Of a DNA stretch of 64,000 nucleotides, positions 32,481 to 42,842 are shown one piece after another; position 1 is the stretch's first letter; every line of letters starts with the position of its first letter. The position numbers and the translations under genes were made by a program. This DNA is from Cladopsammia gracilis. Taxonomy: Eukaryota > Cnidaria > Anthozoa > Scleractinia > Dendrophylliidae. The notes beneath the pieces were generated by a model, which saw only the letters and a list, made by a program, of their open reading frames with translations, did no database searches and was not told the DNA's origin. The stretch is taken from assembly GCA_022457155.1 (NCBI GenBank), contig JAJGOT010000894.1, forward strand, positions 1 to 64,000, given 5' to 3'.

Positions 32481-32810
32481 CAGAACCAATCGGGACAGCA
32501 AGTTTATGAAGAGAGAGGATTTCATCTGACATGCTGGCATTAACTCTTCGAAAGTTGGCCATCTGTTTTTGTAAACCTTTATGCAGCGGATGACAACACT
32601 TTTTCTTTTTCGTCCTGACCAGTCAAGCGTGAGTTCTCTCCGATGCCTAGGCCAGATGGTCATTGTCGCAACTTCGGTTGATTCCTCAACGCGACCCGCA
32701 CGATTTAGAATAAGGTTTATTTCTGAAAGTGCATGTTGATCCTTACTTCGCTTTACACTAACACCAAGACTACCCAAATAAGAAGTCATGTCATGGTCGC
32801 ACTTTTCCAA
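32481..32810 (-). pseudogene. Probable upstream exon of the transposase-like gene
   Basis: The minus-strand frame is open for over 110 codons and ends at a good donor, CTG|GTGAGTTT (GT at 32480-32479). The peptide includes EKCDHDMTSYLGSLGV, a basic KRSKDQ, and WPRHRRELTLDWSGRKRK. No ATG lies at its head, so it continues upstream or has lost its start. Its position inside the terminal inverted repeats and ahead of the acceptor at about 31965 suggests exon 1 of the same gene. Function is unknown. Confidence 0.4.
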
Positions 32811-33155
32811 TGGTATAATGGCCGAGTTGTTTGCGAATGGACCACATTGAGTTTCGTTTGAGGCAAAGGAACATGTCAGAGATAGTGCACTAATGATTGC
32901 AAGGGTGAAATGACAGTTGTCTTGAGAAAGGGACCTATTATTAATTGTTGAAGTTGCGAAATATATTTACGTCACCGCCAAGTTATCCAAACCGACTTGT
33001 GATATCAAGTTACTAATAAAAGAGATTGAATGATTTTCTCTTAACCGAGACGAATTTTTTTTTTGGTAGTACATCAAGAAGGAATGATCTTGCATGGTTT
33101 GAAATATATATAAACACATATATTTAGGTACAACAGTTGATCAAATGTGTATGTG

Positions 33156-33449
33156 AAAGGCTATTTACTGTTTTGCTTTTTATTGCGTGACACAGTTAAC
33201 AAAGCGTAAGCCCTACTAACAACATTGGACACTCCAGGGCTCAAATTTAGAAAATTGTGTCCAAAATGTCTAAAACAAATTCTCCAGCTCGAACTTCATG
33301 ATATTGATAAGAAAAATGGTTATTTTGATATCAAAGCAATGTTTCAAAACTGCACATAAGTTGCCCAGGGAGTCAAGACGTGACCTTTCACGCGTGTTTC
33401 GCAACTCATTATGTATACATTAGTAATACGATAATACACTCGCTATATT
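33156..33449. other. Unique-looking spacer
   Basis: No ORF or repeat was recognised between the two transposons. Confidence 0.5.
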
Positions 33450-33823
33450 CCAGGCGTAGTCAATCGATAAACTGATAAACGATAACAATCAATAGCAATC
33501 GATATCAATCTTCGATTGATATCAATTTCCGATACCACTCGATAGGAATCGATAAAGACAAAAAGTTGTGAGTTCGATTGATATCGATTTGGAAATCGAT
33601 AAGGATTGGTTTACCGATTGTTATCGATTATCATCGATTTTTATCGGAAACTATTTTTGTCAATTTCTACAAGTTAGAGATTGACACGATGTATTTTCTA
33701 TGGTTTTATTGAGTCATTCAATCGTGGATATGCAATGCAAATATCAACAAGCTGATACTAAAAGAACAAGAACAATAACAGAAATAATTTGGTATTTTTA
33801 TCGATGTTAAGCTTCAGCGCGGT

Positions 33824-34417
33824 TCAAAGAAGAAGAGGAAGTTGCGACCAAAGTAACGGTGTGCAACCCTCTTGTCTCGCTATAGCAACGCCAAAAATAT
33901 GAAGGAAAATAAACAACAAAATCAGTGTTTTTATAATTTCAGTTAATTGCATTAAGAAAGAAGCGTAGTAATAAATCGCAGAGTAAGCAAGAAATATAAA
34001 ATAATCCAGTAGCACAGAAGTCATCACTTTTGCTGCATAAATATTGATAAGGAAGAACACATGTAAAAGAAGAAGTAATTTTCTGTGTTTTTCGTCGTCA
34101 TAAAATAAAGGCTCTACTCGCGAATTGTGATATATTATTGTTTGGAAGTGCTTTTCATCATGACGGTCATCGTTAGGGCGTAACCGATTGGAAGCGTTCG
34201 GGAGGGCTACAATGTCCGTGCATATATAGGATCGAGTTGGACTTTCATCAACGCGATAAACGACATAAAGGAGATGCAAGATGCAATCGACAACGCTGGG
34301 ATGAATGGACAAGTTAAAATATTTTAAAACCCCAAACCAAGAACTAGCTGCTGATATAATAAAATGTTTTACCATTTGAACGCGGGTCTCGTATTGTTTA
34401 CTAAATAGTAACGCCAT
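33824..34417 (-). CDS. Predicted multi-pass membrane protein carried inside a transposon
   Basis: From ATG 34417 (context AAAGATGG) 197 codons are open. Hydrophobic stretches occur at about residues 18-50 (HFIISAASSWFGVLKYF), about 113-130 (KLLLLLHVFFLINIYAA), about 133-155 (SVLLDYFIFLAYSAIYYY) and about 160-180 (IIKTLILLFIFLHIFGV), with a polar, charged middle (RLRPNDDRHDEKHF). The frame stays open upstream to 34486 but without an ATG. No family is recognised. It may be a captured host gene fragment or a chance frame in AT-rich DNA; the four hydrophobic blocks make chance less likely but not excluded. Confidence 0.35.
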   Translation of the reverse strand: MALLFSKQYETRVQMVKHFIISAASSWFGVLKYFNLSIHPSVVDCILHLLYVVYRVDESPTRSYICTDIVALPNASNRLRPNDDRHDEKHFQTIIYHNSRVEPLFYDDEKHRKLLLLLHVFFLINIYAAKVMTSVLLDYFIFLAYSAIYYYASFLMQLTEIIKTLILLFIFLHIFGVAIARQEGCTPLLWSQLPLLL

Positions 34418-34447
34418 CTTTGAAACGAATACTCCGCCAGGGACTCG

Positions 34448-34763
34448 GTTAAGCCTAAAGAATACGTTCAGAAGGACGTCGGACACCTTATTGAAACTTA
34501 TATAACGGAGTAACTGGTTATATAGTTAAATTTAGGCCTGAACAACCCGAGAAGCTAGGTGGTACAGTGGTACAGTGGTACGGTAGGCTATCTAAGCCTA
34601 AGCCTAGCTGAGATCACAGGTTCAATCCTGAGTGGGGGATTTTAGATTTTCTTTTTTACACTTAAAAATTTATTGAAAATAAAATTCCAAGTGTCGACAT
34701 TACGTTATATAAGTCTTAATAAGGTGTCCGACGTCCCTCTAAATGGTATTCTTTAGGCACAAC
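34448..34763. mobile_element. Nested hairpin MITE with tRNA-like core and 10-bp target duplication
   Basis: Arms of about 60-70 bp (gcctaaagaatac ... ggacgtcggacacc ... ttatataacg) are inverted at the two edges. CCAGGGACTC occurs directly on both sides (34437-34446 and 34764-34773), as expected for a Mutator-like insertion (9-11 bp). It is inserted just upstream of the ATG of the membrane-protein frame. Confidence 0.65.
34545..34640 (+). other. tRNA-like sequence with box A and box B-like motifs
   Basis: The block contains aggtggtacagtggta (box-A-like) and aggttcaatcctg (box-B-like GGTTCAATCC), with CAGG/CCTG able to pair around the TTCAATC loop. A duplicated gtacagtg expands the D-arm region, so it is a degenerate pol III promoter or SINE head rather than a working tRNA gene. 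Confidence 0.45.
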
Positions 34764-35021
34764 CCAGGGACTCCTTGGGATTAGTGATTGTTATCGATAA
34801 CTGTCGATTGCTATCGATTATTATCCATTATCTCAATCGATAACAATCGATAATAATTTTTTTCTGTGAGTTCGATTGTTATCGATTACCGATTTCAATC
34901 GATATCAATCGGTGATTGATATCGATTGATATCGATGGTATCGATTGATTTCCGATATCGATTGATATCGATGGTATCGATTGATTTCCGATATCGATTT
35001 CTATCGATTGACTATGCCTGG

Positions 35022-35617
35022 TATATTCTGGCGTAAACCGGCATGCTAATTAGACAAAAAATTATTCATCAATTTCATGGAAGTCGATCGACTTTGACCC
35101 TATTTCATTTTTTAACAATTCAAGACCCCGCGCTCAAAATTTTTCAAGCCCAACAAGAAACCTTTCAAATATCATAAAATGCAAAAATATTGAAAATAAA
35201 CTGCCGCACTTTTGAGAAAACATTTTTTTGAAAATTGCTAAAATCGCGTCACAACTCAAATTCCGACGTGCAGCCAAGAGAAAACCGAGTCCCTCACAAA
35301 AAATATTTTTTGAAACAAACAAATATCGAGGCTAACGTACTCTCGAAACATCAAATAATACGGCAAATAAGAAAAGAAGTCGATGCGCCAAGTATTTCTG
35401 ATTTTAGTGCCGTTCAAAGTTGAGCCAAAATTCGGGCAATTTGGGGCCATTTATGAGCCCAAACTTAGGGGGTGGTGATCTCGAAAAATAAAGGGTCGTT
35501 GAAGCTCATATTTGTCCAGTCTTATTTCTACCAGATGATTATTAAATGGTAGAAATTTGAAGTAAATCGGCCGACCCCGATCTTTTGCCCCTGCCCGGTT
35601 TTCTCAGACAATGACTC
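35022..35617. other. No supported gene; diverged repeat sequence
   Basis: Overlapping small frames on both strands (35134-35450) have no recognisable motif. Text such as 'gaagtaaatcggccgacccc' looks like dispersed repeat sequence. Confidence 0.4.
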
Positions 35618-36235
35618 TTAAGGTAATTCCCTGGAAAAAGAATCTGTCATAGATTTGTAATGAAACTTGGCACAAATATTGAACAAGTCATGAAGGTTCC
35701 AAAATTGCAACAAAAATGAGGGGTCACCGTGCTCGTTTTAGTGGTATACTGCTGACGAATACAGTGTTTAAAGGCATTTTCAGGCAATAACCGCGTGAAG
35801 CTAATATGCTCAATATTTCCACTGCATATTGATATTTCGCGTATAAGTTGACTTTATACATATGTATAATCGTCTGTATCAGAAAACGTGTCCAAAAAGC
35901 TTCAAATTTACTGAACACTCGAACAGTAGACGGTTGCTTGGTGTGCGGTACTCTACCCAAAACGGCTTTCTTCGTAGGATTTCTATAAACTGTGCAAAAT
36001 CTGATCATATATTTTTGCTCACTTTTTAAATTTGCGTTGGGAACACTATCCTGATTGAATTTATGCAGTATAAAATGGGATCACCGTGCTCGATTTTGCG
36101 CTAGAGCTCACAGAGTCCTTTTCTATCGTGGGAAAGGCCGGCTTTCCTCACAAAAGCCGCCATTTTTTTCAATCTGATGTCGCAATGTTTATGCGCAGTA
36201 GGGATGCGCAGTGCAAAACCAGGGAATCACCTTAA
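35618..36235. mobile_element. TTAA-bounded MITE, 618 bp
   Basis: TTAAGGTAATTCCCTGG at 35618 faces its complement ccagggaatcaccttaa ending at 36235. The immediately outer bases (atgact on the left, agtcat on the right) are also inverted, so the true edge is uncertain. 'tcaccgtgctcg' occurs twice inside. No ORF. Confidence 0.7.
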
Positions 36236-37158
36236 AGTCATACCTTATACGTGTTTTATGAAGGACCTCTCATCATGGAATCCGGCACTTTTTCACTCGA
36301 AAAGACGCAATAATTCAAGTGAATAATCCGGCTTCTGATCTTTAGGGATGCACCATTAGAAATGTGAAGGGGGGGGGGGGGGTAGGACTTTCTGGAAAGG
36401 CATGTTATTTTTTTCACAACCAGCAGGAGTGCAAGCTTTTTTTTTTTCAACCTTCAAACCCTTGTACAATTTTTTTTTCCAAAATGACTATGCCCTCTAT
36501 TGGTCTTGTTCTACTAGGACCATTTCAACCGCGCAAATGTTCTTTTGTTGTAGTGTCCCAACAGAACACGTTTGTATTAAGTATATTTATTTCATAATAA
36601 TTAAGATTTTCTATTGAAATTTGGTGTATGAAAACCCTATTCATGGTTCGCAGCCAATCAAAAATAGCGTTTCGTCCAGTCACAAATGTTACGTAATGTA
36701 ACAGGACACCTAACACGTGCAGTGTTAGACATTGACTTTGCCACATTGTATGTTGTAATCTCTCTCGCTTGCGCAAAGCCTAGCTCGTTCGATTTCTGAT
36801 GCGAACCAACTTGTGCGTAAATACCGTACGTCCGCACTGCCCATGAAGTAATCTATATGTTTACACGCCCCAACCGAGATCAATGGCAGTTGAAACAGCT
36901 ATAAAGTTAAACAATTATCACCACAATCTCTTAATTTAATACTATGGCAGCTATAGAGATGAAGGGCATCAGAGTTGGTTCAAATTGAAATATCTATGCA
37001 GACAGTAGAAATTGTTTTTTTTTAAATAAAATGAGATGCCTGAAATGCAGTTTGAAGACTGTCCAACCCTTTAAGCTTAAAAATCAGTATAAATTAGAAT
37101 TGAGACGGATTGGCGAGCGCCAAAGGCGCGAGCCGCTGGGGGGTTCTGGGGGCATGCC
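36236..37158. other. No gene seen; G14 tract and dispersed repeat pieces
   Basis: A G run covers 36369-36382. The block 36236-36310 (cataccttatacgtgtttta) recurs inverted near 61385-61430. Near 37110, 'gcgagcgccaaaggcgcgag' is a compact GC-rich word typical of transposon edges. Confidence 0.5.
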
Positions 37159-37664
37159 TATGGTGGCCCATCGTTATCATAGTAAAATATGCAAGTTATT
37201 GCAAAGGTAACAATAAAAATGGGAAGAAAAAAAAATAAGAAAAAAGGTAGAAAAAATAATAAATTAATAATATTAAAAAAAAACTTTGAAAATAAATATC
37301 TCCAATTAAAAAAGGTAACCAAAAAAATATAAAATATTATTAAGCAAAAAAAAAATAAAAAAATACTTTGGGAAAATATCATCAAAAACGAAATTCGGAA
37401 AAACATTGAAAATCAATGTCGAAAAACAACATTGAAAATAAACATTGAAAAACAACATTGAAAATCAACATTAAAAAACAACACTGAAAATCAACATTGA
37501 AAAAAACATTGAAAATTAACATTGAAAAACAACAATGAAAATCAACATTGAAAATCATCATTGAAAAACAACATTGAAAATCAACATTGAAAAACAACAT
37601 TGAAAATCAACATTGAAAAACAACATTGAAAAACAACATTAAAAATCAACATTGAAAATCAACA

Positions 37665-37994
37665 TTGAAAAAAAAAACAAGTCGAAAAAAACACTGTTTT
37701 TTCCACGTGGCCCATCGTTATCATAGACCTGGATGCTTTACAGGCTTGTTCAATACATTACATTCATTGGAAGCTCCTGATTCACCAGGGTTGTTCAATT
37801 GGTGCTTAATATCTGCAATATATGATTATCGAAGTGTAAGGGTGAAAGTGCAAAAGAAGCGGAACGATTTACTGTCCATAAGCGAGTGCTGCCAGTGCAG
37901 TAAACCGAGCACATGGCCCATCGTCCTCATAGCCCGTGATGTTATTTATCAGCGGACTTCTCATCTATACTCATCATCGATCGACGAGAAATGA
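37665..37994 (+). CDS. 109-codon frame in the left arm, function unknown
   Basis: This frame contains HRYHRPGCFTGLFNTLHSLE, a basic KVQKKRND and a Cys pair (ECCQCSKPSTW). The inverted copy in the right arm is also open for exactly 109 codons with about ten amino-acid differences and no indel. Because the protein differs at roughly as many sites as neutral drift would predict, open frames alone do not prove selection. No family is recognised. Confidence 0.25.
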   Translation: MKKKTSRKKHCFFHVAHRYHRPGCFTGLFNTLHSLEAPDSPGLFNWCLISAIYDYRSVRVKVQKKRNDLLSISECCQCSKPSTWPIVLIARDVIYQRTSHLYSSSIDEK

Positions 37995-38318
37995 AAACAA
38001 GCAGGCAACGAAACGGACCTAAAAGTCGTAGAACTAGCAGTTAAGGAAGAAATCAGTGGACCGGGATAACTCTTGGGGCATTGAACAATGCACAAAAAGT
38101 TACGAGAGCACCACCAGTTGGCAGTACCGCGAGGCTTAGTAAACGATGTGATGACGAGCCTTGTGGCGATCGAGTGCTGCTTTTCTTCGTAATGTCTGGG
38201 CACCATCTTAGAAAACGAAATTAGAGGAAGATGTAGTATAAATAGTGCTATAAAAAAGGACAGGCTAAACAAGACTCCCACTCGTTTCAAAAAAGTATTT
38301 TAAAAGCCTAAAGTATAA

Positions 38319-39195
38319 CGCAGTGGCTATTCGTACGGCACCCGTACGCGGACTTCGATTTGCTATTCGTACGGGAGTCCAAAACTTTCGTCAATTTTCG
38401 ATGTTATTCTTCTTTTTTATTCATCCACAATATTAAATGTTCGTTTAGTTTTCCGAAGCGCTTTCGGCAAGCGATGTTGATTTGGCTCAGACTAATTTGC
38501 TGACTTGTCTCTGTATACTACGCGAGCGACTCATTTCGTGACTCTTACAAATTTTTCGCGTCAAAGAAAACTCCCGTACGGCCAACTTCGATTTGCTATT
38601 CGTACGGGAGTCCAAAAACTTAAAAAACTTTCGACAATTTTCGATGTTATTCTTCACTTTTGTTGATCCACAATGAAGATCACTTTTTGCCGTACGTGAG
38701 TGATTTTTTTCGGTTCTTTTTATTATTACAGTATATATATATGTTTCATTACAAGACTCCCATATGAATAAACAATAACAAGTTAGCCGGAGTACATGGC
38801 GGTGTCACGAGATTCTTTCGCGTAGCTGAATAAACATCGCTCACAAGAAGCGCTTCGTGAATCTAAACAAACGTACAATATTATGGATCGGCAAAAGTGA
38901 AGAATAACATCGGAAATTTACGAAAGTTTTATACTCCCGTACGAATAGGAAATCGAAGATGGCCGTACGGGAGTATTCTAAGTGTCACGAAATGAGTCGC
39001 TCACGTAGTATACAGAGACTAGGCAAATTGGTCTGAGCCAAATCAGCATCGCTTACCAGAAGCGCTTCGTAACACTAAACGAACATTTAATATTGTGGAT
39101 CAATAAAAGTGAAGGATAACATCGAAAATTGACGAACGTTTTGGACAATAGCAAATCGATGTCCGCGTACGGTTGCCGTACGAATAGCAACTGTG
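38319..39195. mobile_element. Mutator-like fold-back element rich in CCGTACG, 9-bp duplication
   Basis: The ends CGCAGTGGCTATTCGTACGG and the complement of CACAGTTGCTATTCGTACGG are inverted. AAAGTATAA flanks both sides (38310-38318 and 39196-39204). A paralogous sequence near 47467 retains the site with one copy of AAAGTATAA, which is an empty-site control. Inside, blocks ccgtacg + cgatttgctattcgtacggg + cgatgttattcttc alternate in both orientations. No ORF. A 9-bp duplication fits Mutator-like elements. Confidence 0.78.
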
Positions 39196-39915
39196 AAAGT
39201 ATAAAGCTTTCCCAGTAAGACTTCAGAGAGGATCGCGCCGTTAGATCACAGTTAAGAATTTGTTCTCTTCGATGACATAAACCTTTTGATCTCAGCGGTT
39301 TATCTCTCAGATTGATAAGAGGGTTCATGTTGTCCAGAGCCGTCTCAGTTAGAATTATCAGTTTATTTCTTTGTGCCGTTATTCGGTGCTAGCTCTGTTG
39401 GCATACATTGTGGTTTCTTTTGGCTCACTTTTGTTGCAAGATAAATACTTATCGGCTAAAGTTTGTTTCGCTTTGAAAGTGCCAGGATCATTAAATTTCT
39501 CAGGCCGTGATTTAATGTCTAAAGTCTGCGGCGTGCAAGACTTGTGAGAAAGTGTTTCCGGCATTACGGTTGAAAGCCGTAGTTTATAATTACACTGCAG
39601 TGAAATCACGAATTCTTGCAATAATGTTTAGCTCCTAAGTTAGTTCTGTAGTTTAGTAGTGTGTCTCAGTAGAAACTCGAGTCTTGCTTAAAAGCATTAA
39701 ATTGTGTTCATTCCTTGGTAGGACTCAAGAATTTACTAGCAACCGTGAGATTTACAAAACAGCAACTGTGCTGCAGATTATCTGTTGGATGCCAAATCAA
39801 ACGCTATTACAAAGCAACAGAGGTTTATCATAGCTCCACGATGAGTATAGATGAGATGTCCGCTGATAACTGCCATTTCTACGACTTTAAGGTCTGTTTC
39901 GTTGCCTGCTTGTTT

Positions 39916-40245
39916 TCATTTCTCGTCGATCGATGATGAGTATAGATGAGAAGTCCGCTGATAAATAACATCACGGGCTATGAGAACGATGGGCCATGTA
40001 CTCTGTTTACTGCACTGGCAGCACTCGCTTATGGACAGTAAATTGTTGCGCTTCTTTTCCACTTTCGCCCTTACACTTCGATAATCATATATTGTAGATA
40101 TTAAGCACCAACTGAACAACCCTGGTGAATCAGGAGCTTCTAATAAATGTAATGTATTGAACAAGCCTGCAAAGCATCCAGGTCTATGATAACGATGGGT
40201 CACGTGGAAAAAACAGTGTTTTTTTCGATTTGTTTTTTTTTTCAA
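39916..40245 (-). CDS. 109-codon frame in the right arm, partner of 37665-37994
   Basis: It mirrors the left-arm frame: HRYHRPGCFAGLFNTLHLLE, KVEKKRNNL, ECCQCSKQSTW and the end YSSSIDEK are recognisable. Both frames read from the outer repeat block toward the centre. Equal length with many substitutions would be notable only if synonymous changes predominate; from what I can see many are non-synonymous. Confidence 0.25.
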   Translation of the reverse strand: MKKKTNRKKHCFFHVTHRYHRPGCFAGLFNTLHLLEAPDSPGLFSWCLISTIYDYRSVRAKVEKKRNNLLSISECCQCSKQSTWPIVLIARDVIYQRTSHLYSSSIDEK

Positions 40246-40739
40246 TGTTGATTTTCAATGTTGTTTTTCAATGTTGTTTTTCAATGTTGTTTTTCAATGT
40301 TGATTTCAATGTTGTTTTTCAATGTTGATTTTCAATGTTTTTTTCAATGTTGATTTTCAGTGTTGTTTTTTAATGTTGATTTTCAATGTTGTTTTTCAAT
40401 GTTTATTTTCAATGTTGTTTTTCGACATTGATTTTCAATGTTTTTCCGAATTTCGTTTTTGATGATATTTTCCCAAAGTATTTTTTTATTTTTTTTTGCT
40501 TAATAACATTTTATATTTTTTTTGTTACCTTTTTTAATTGGAGATATTTATTTTCAATTTTTTTTTTTATATTGTTAATTTATTATTTTTTCTACCTTTT
40601 TTCTTATTTTTTATTTCTTCCCATTTTTTATTGTTATCTTTGCAATAACTTGCATATTTTACTATGATAACGATCGGCCACCATACTAAACATTCCTATT
40701 TTGCTAAAATCTTCACAGGACGAAATAACGGAATTAATT

Positions 40740-41160
40740 TGTTCTTAAGCCAACTTAAAGATTAACATTTGAGGTATTTAATGAATCTTTAGGTGTTGTA
40801 CAAAAGACCTGAAATGAACCTTTAATTGAACTTTCAGGGACCTATTAAAGTCTTCTTATGAAGCATTTCATGTAAGCTTTAATTTAAGATTAAAGACAAC
40901 CGAAAGGTTCATTTTTATAAACTTTTGAGATGTCCCCTAAATTGTCTTAAAGTCACCTTTAATTCACCTTTAATTGACCTTTAATTTGACCTAAATGTTT
41001 GGTAGATGTCTTTTAGGTCACCTTTAATTTAACTTTAATGTTTGGTGGTTTTTTTTAGTCACCTTTAATTTTCATTTAATTGTGCTTTTGGTAGTCACAT
41101 TAAAAGTTATCTTTAATTCACCTTTATTTTCGGTTTAATATTTGATCTAGAGCCATTTTA
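40740..41160. repeat. CTTTAAT-rich interspersed motif cluster
   Basis: Words like ACCTTTAATT and CTTTAAT recur more than a dozen times at irregular spacing. A mirror cluster of ATTAAAG words lies at 59585-59930. They may be binding-site-rich parts of the same transposon family in opposite orientation. Confidence 0.6.
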
Positions 41161-41493
41161 TTGATAATTACATTTGTAATTTTAAATTAAGGCCTGCTTC
41201 AGAGCAAACAAAGAAGATGAAAGTTGTGTCCTTTCGAATTCTGGTTTACATTCTGTTTCTGTACTTTTTACCCCAAGGACAGTGACAATCAGTTATGGTC
41301 ATGATTGTTTTGCATGAGACAAGAAGTGTTGTTAAACCAGGATGATGTAAAAATCAGTGTATTTATTATCTCTTTTCTTACTTTAAATTCAACAAATAAC
41401 AGAAATCAGATTATTTACAGTGAACCAAGCAAATACATGTAGAGCCAATAGTTCAAGCCCCAAATATTACAAATATCTATGTACATTAATACA

Positions 41494-41731
41494 TGTGATA
41501 GGGCTTATGCATGATGACATCAGACTAGCTGATTTCACCCCTAAGCCTCCCTTTCATAGTGTAAACATGCAAAAATCTCATGAATGTATTCTCAAAGGAG
41601 CAAATCCAAAAATAATACCCACTCAAAAACAACACGCAGTTGGCAAAAGTTTGCAAAGAATTTCTAACAAATGAGGCTTGATGGTGAATTTTGAGCTGGA
41701 GACATCATCATCATGCATAAGGCCTATCATT
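41494..41731. repeat. Fold-back sequence of about 238 bp
   Basis: Tgatagggcttatgcatgatga at the left returns inverted as tcatgcataaggcctatca at the right, with a diverged middle. It is probably an old MITE. Small frames here are not supported. Confidence 0.55.
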
Positions 41732-42842
41732 GTGTTGTTGATCTTGTCTTCTTTGCCCATCCAAGGGACATTACTGGTCTGTGTTGTTGATACACTGATA
41801 CAAAATGTAAGCATAATGCATATCAAGCTTGATAGACCCAACCTCAAGCTTTTTATGAAAGATAATTATTTCAATCTACTGGTAGATGTTGCCATTTGTT
41901 TTTGATCCTAAAAAAAAGCTAATAATACCACAACTAATTTTGGTGTTTGTAGTATCATATTATTCTTACATTGCTTACATGAACCAGATTTCACTAAATC
42001 ATCATTCAGATCAGGTGTACTATAATAATAAATGACAACAAACAAGACATTCTCTGGATTTCAGTAAAACTAGCCAAAACTACTAATAGTACTGTATTCG
42101 TTTACAGTCAAAACAAGTCAAGTGCTCCTGCATAGACTGAGTGAATGAATGAATTTATTATTGCAATATTTGATTTCATTACTCAATTCAATAATCCGCT
42201 CTTCAAATGAAGAATGCAAAATTCAAAAGCGGTTTCACATGCACTTGTCATGTGAGAATTTTATAAGGTAGGTTTCCCGATATTTAGATAAAATGTACAT
42301 CACCCTTACCAAACCAAGTGTATTTTAAAAGTGATTTAAAGGTACTTTTAATGTATTTGAACGATTTGAACTATATTTTGAGCTCATCATGGTGTATTTT
42401 AATTATATTTTAACAAAAATTCTAAAATAGTGGTAAGAGCTTGAAATGTATTTGAGGTATAGTTAAATGCTATTTAATAAACCGGATAGGTTTTTCCATG
42501 TATTTGTAAGCTATTTGTCGCCAAAACTACATTTCAAATAGCGTATTTGAACACTTTTTTGACAACATGACTGCCGAAGTGTTACTCTAAATTGTTTTAA
42601 ATAGACTATTTGAACACTGTTTGGAAAAGAATCATAAAATGTTGTCCTTTTATAATGTAGTTGTAACAAGTAAAAAATAAAAATACGTTTTAAATATGTT
42701 TGAAACAGCATTCGTTCTCCTGCCAAATTTAAAATATATTAACCTCGATCGGTCCTTGATAGTACATGCAATATGATAACAACATTATAAAATGAGACTA
42801 CATTCGATATTTGTCTTGGTACAATTTAAGCTTACATGTAAG
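41732..42842. other. AT-rich region with TATTTGAA-type repeats
   Basis: From about 42280 to 42740 words such as GTATTTGAA, TTTTAAAT and TATTTTAA recur. A similar composition fills 49950-50880. No coding sequence was identified. Confidence 0.5.

Larger units (their letters stand above)
28927..33155 (-). mobile_element. DNA transposon with ~120-bp terminal inverted repeats, superfamily unassigned
   Basis: The sequence from CACATACACATTTGATCAAC at 28927 to about 29045 is repeated inverted at about 33047-33155, ending gttgatcaaatgtgtatgtg. The arms share long blocks (catgcaagatc, cttgatgtactac, cgtctcgg). Between them a minus-strand transposase-like gene fills most of the space. I could not identify a target duplication: the left flank reads agtccc and the right flank aaagg. 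Confidence 0.75.
33450..35021 (-). mobile_element. Transposon with CCAGGC ends, ATCGAT-rich subterminal repeats and TATATT duplication
   Basis: The left end CCAGGCGTAGTCAATCGAT (33450) matches the complement of the right end ATCGATTGACTATGCCTGG (ending 35021) with one mismatch. TATATT flanks both sides (33444-33449 and 35022-35027). About 180-230 bp next to each end is filled with degenerate copies of TATCGATTG-like words, probably transposase binding sites. The interior carries a predicted membrane-protein frame but no transposase. The superfamily is unassigned; 6-bp duplication classes are few. Confidence 0.75.
37159..40685. mobile_element. Element with giant inverted arms (820-890 bp) bounded by TA
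   Basis: The left arm (37159-38045) and right arm (39866-40685) are inverted copies along their whole length. Ends read TATGGTGGCCCATCG and the complement CGATCGGCCACCATA. Each arm contains, from the edge, an AT-rich block, a minisatellite of aacattgaaaa(ac/tc) units (about 37400-37665 and 40240-40445), and a conserved block with a 109-codon frame. The word TGGCCCATCGTTATCATAG recurs at the edge, near 37711 and, altered, near 37914. The centre includes a Mutator-like insertion. TA at both tips could be a target duplication. No transposase is visible. Confidence 0.8.

Noticed and set aside
34545..34640. A functional tRNA gene
   Set aside because: The D-arm region is expanded by a duplicated word and no proper acceptor stem or anticodon arm can be drawn.
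37961..38290. Minus frame with a signal-peptide-like start near 38290
   Set aside because: The frame starts with TTG, not ATG, and its distal part is antisense of the arm frame at 37665-37994; the paralogue at 47 kb does not keep it.
38319..39195. hAT assignment based on the CAGTGGC-like end
   Set aside because: The 8 bp flanking CAG/CTG do not match, whereas a 9-bp AAAGTATAA duplication fits if the end is two bases further out.
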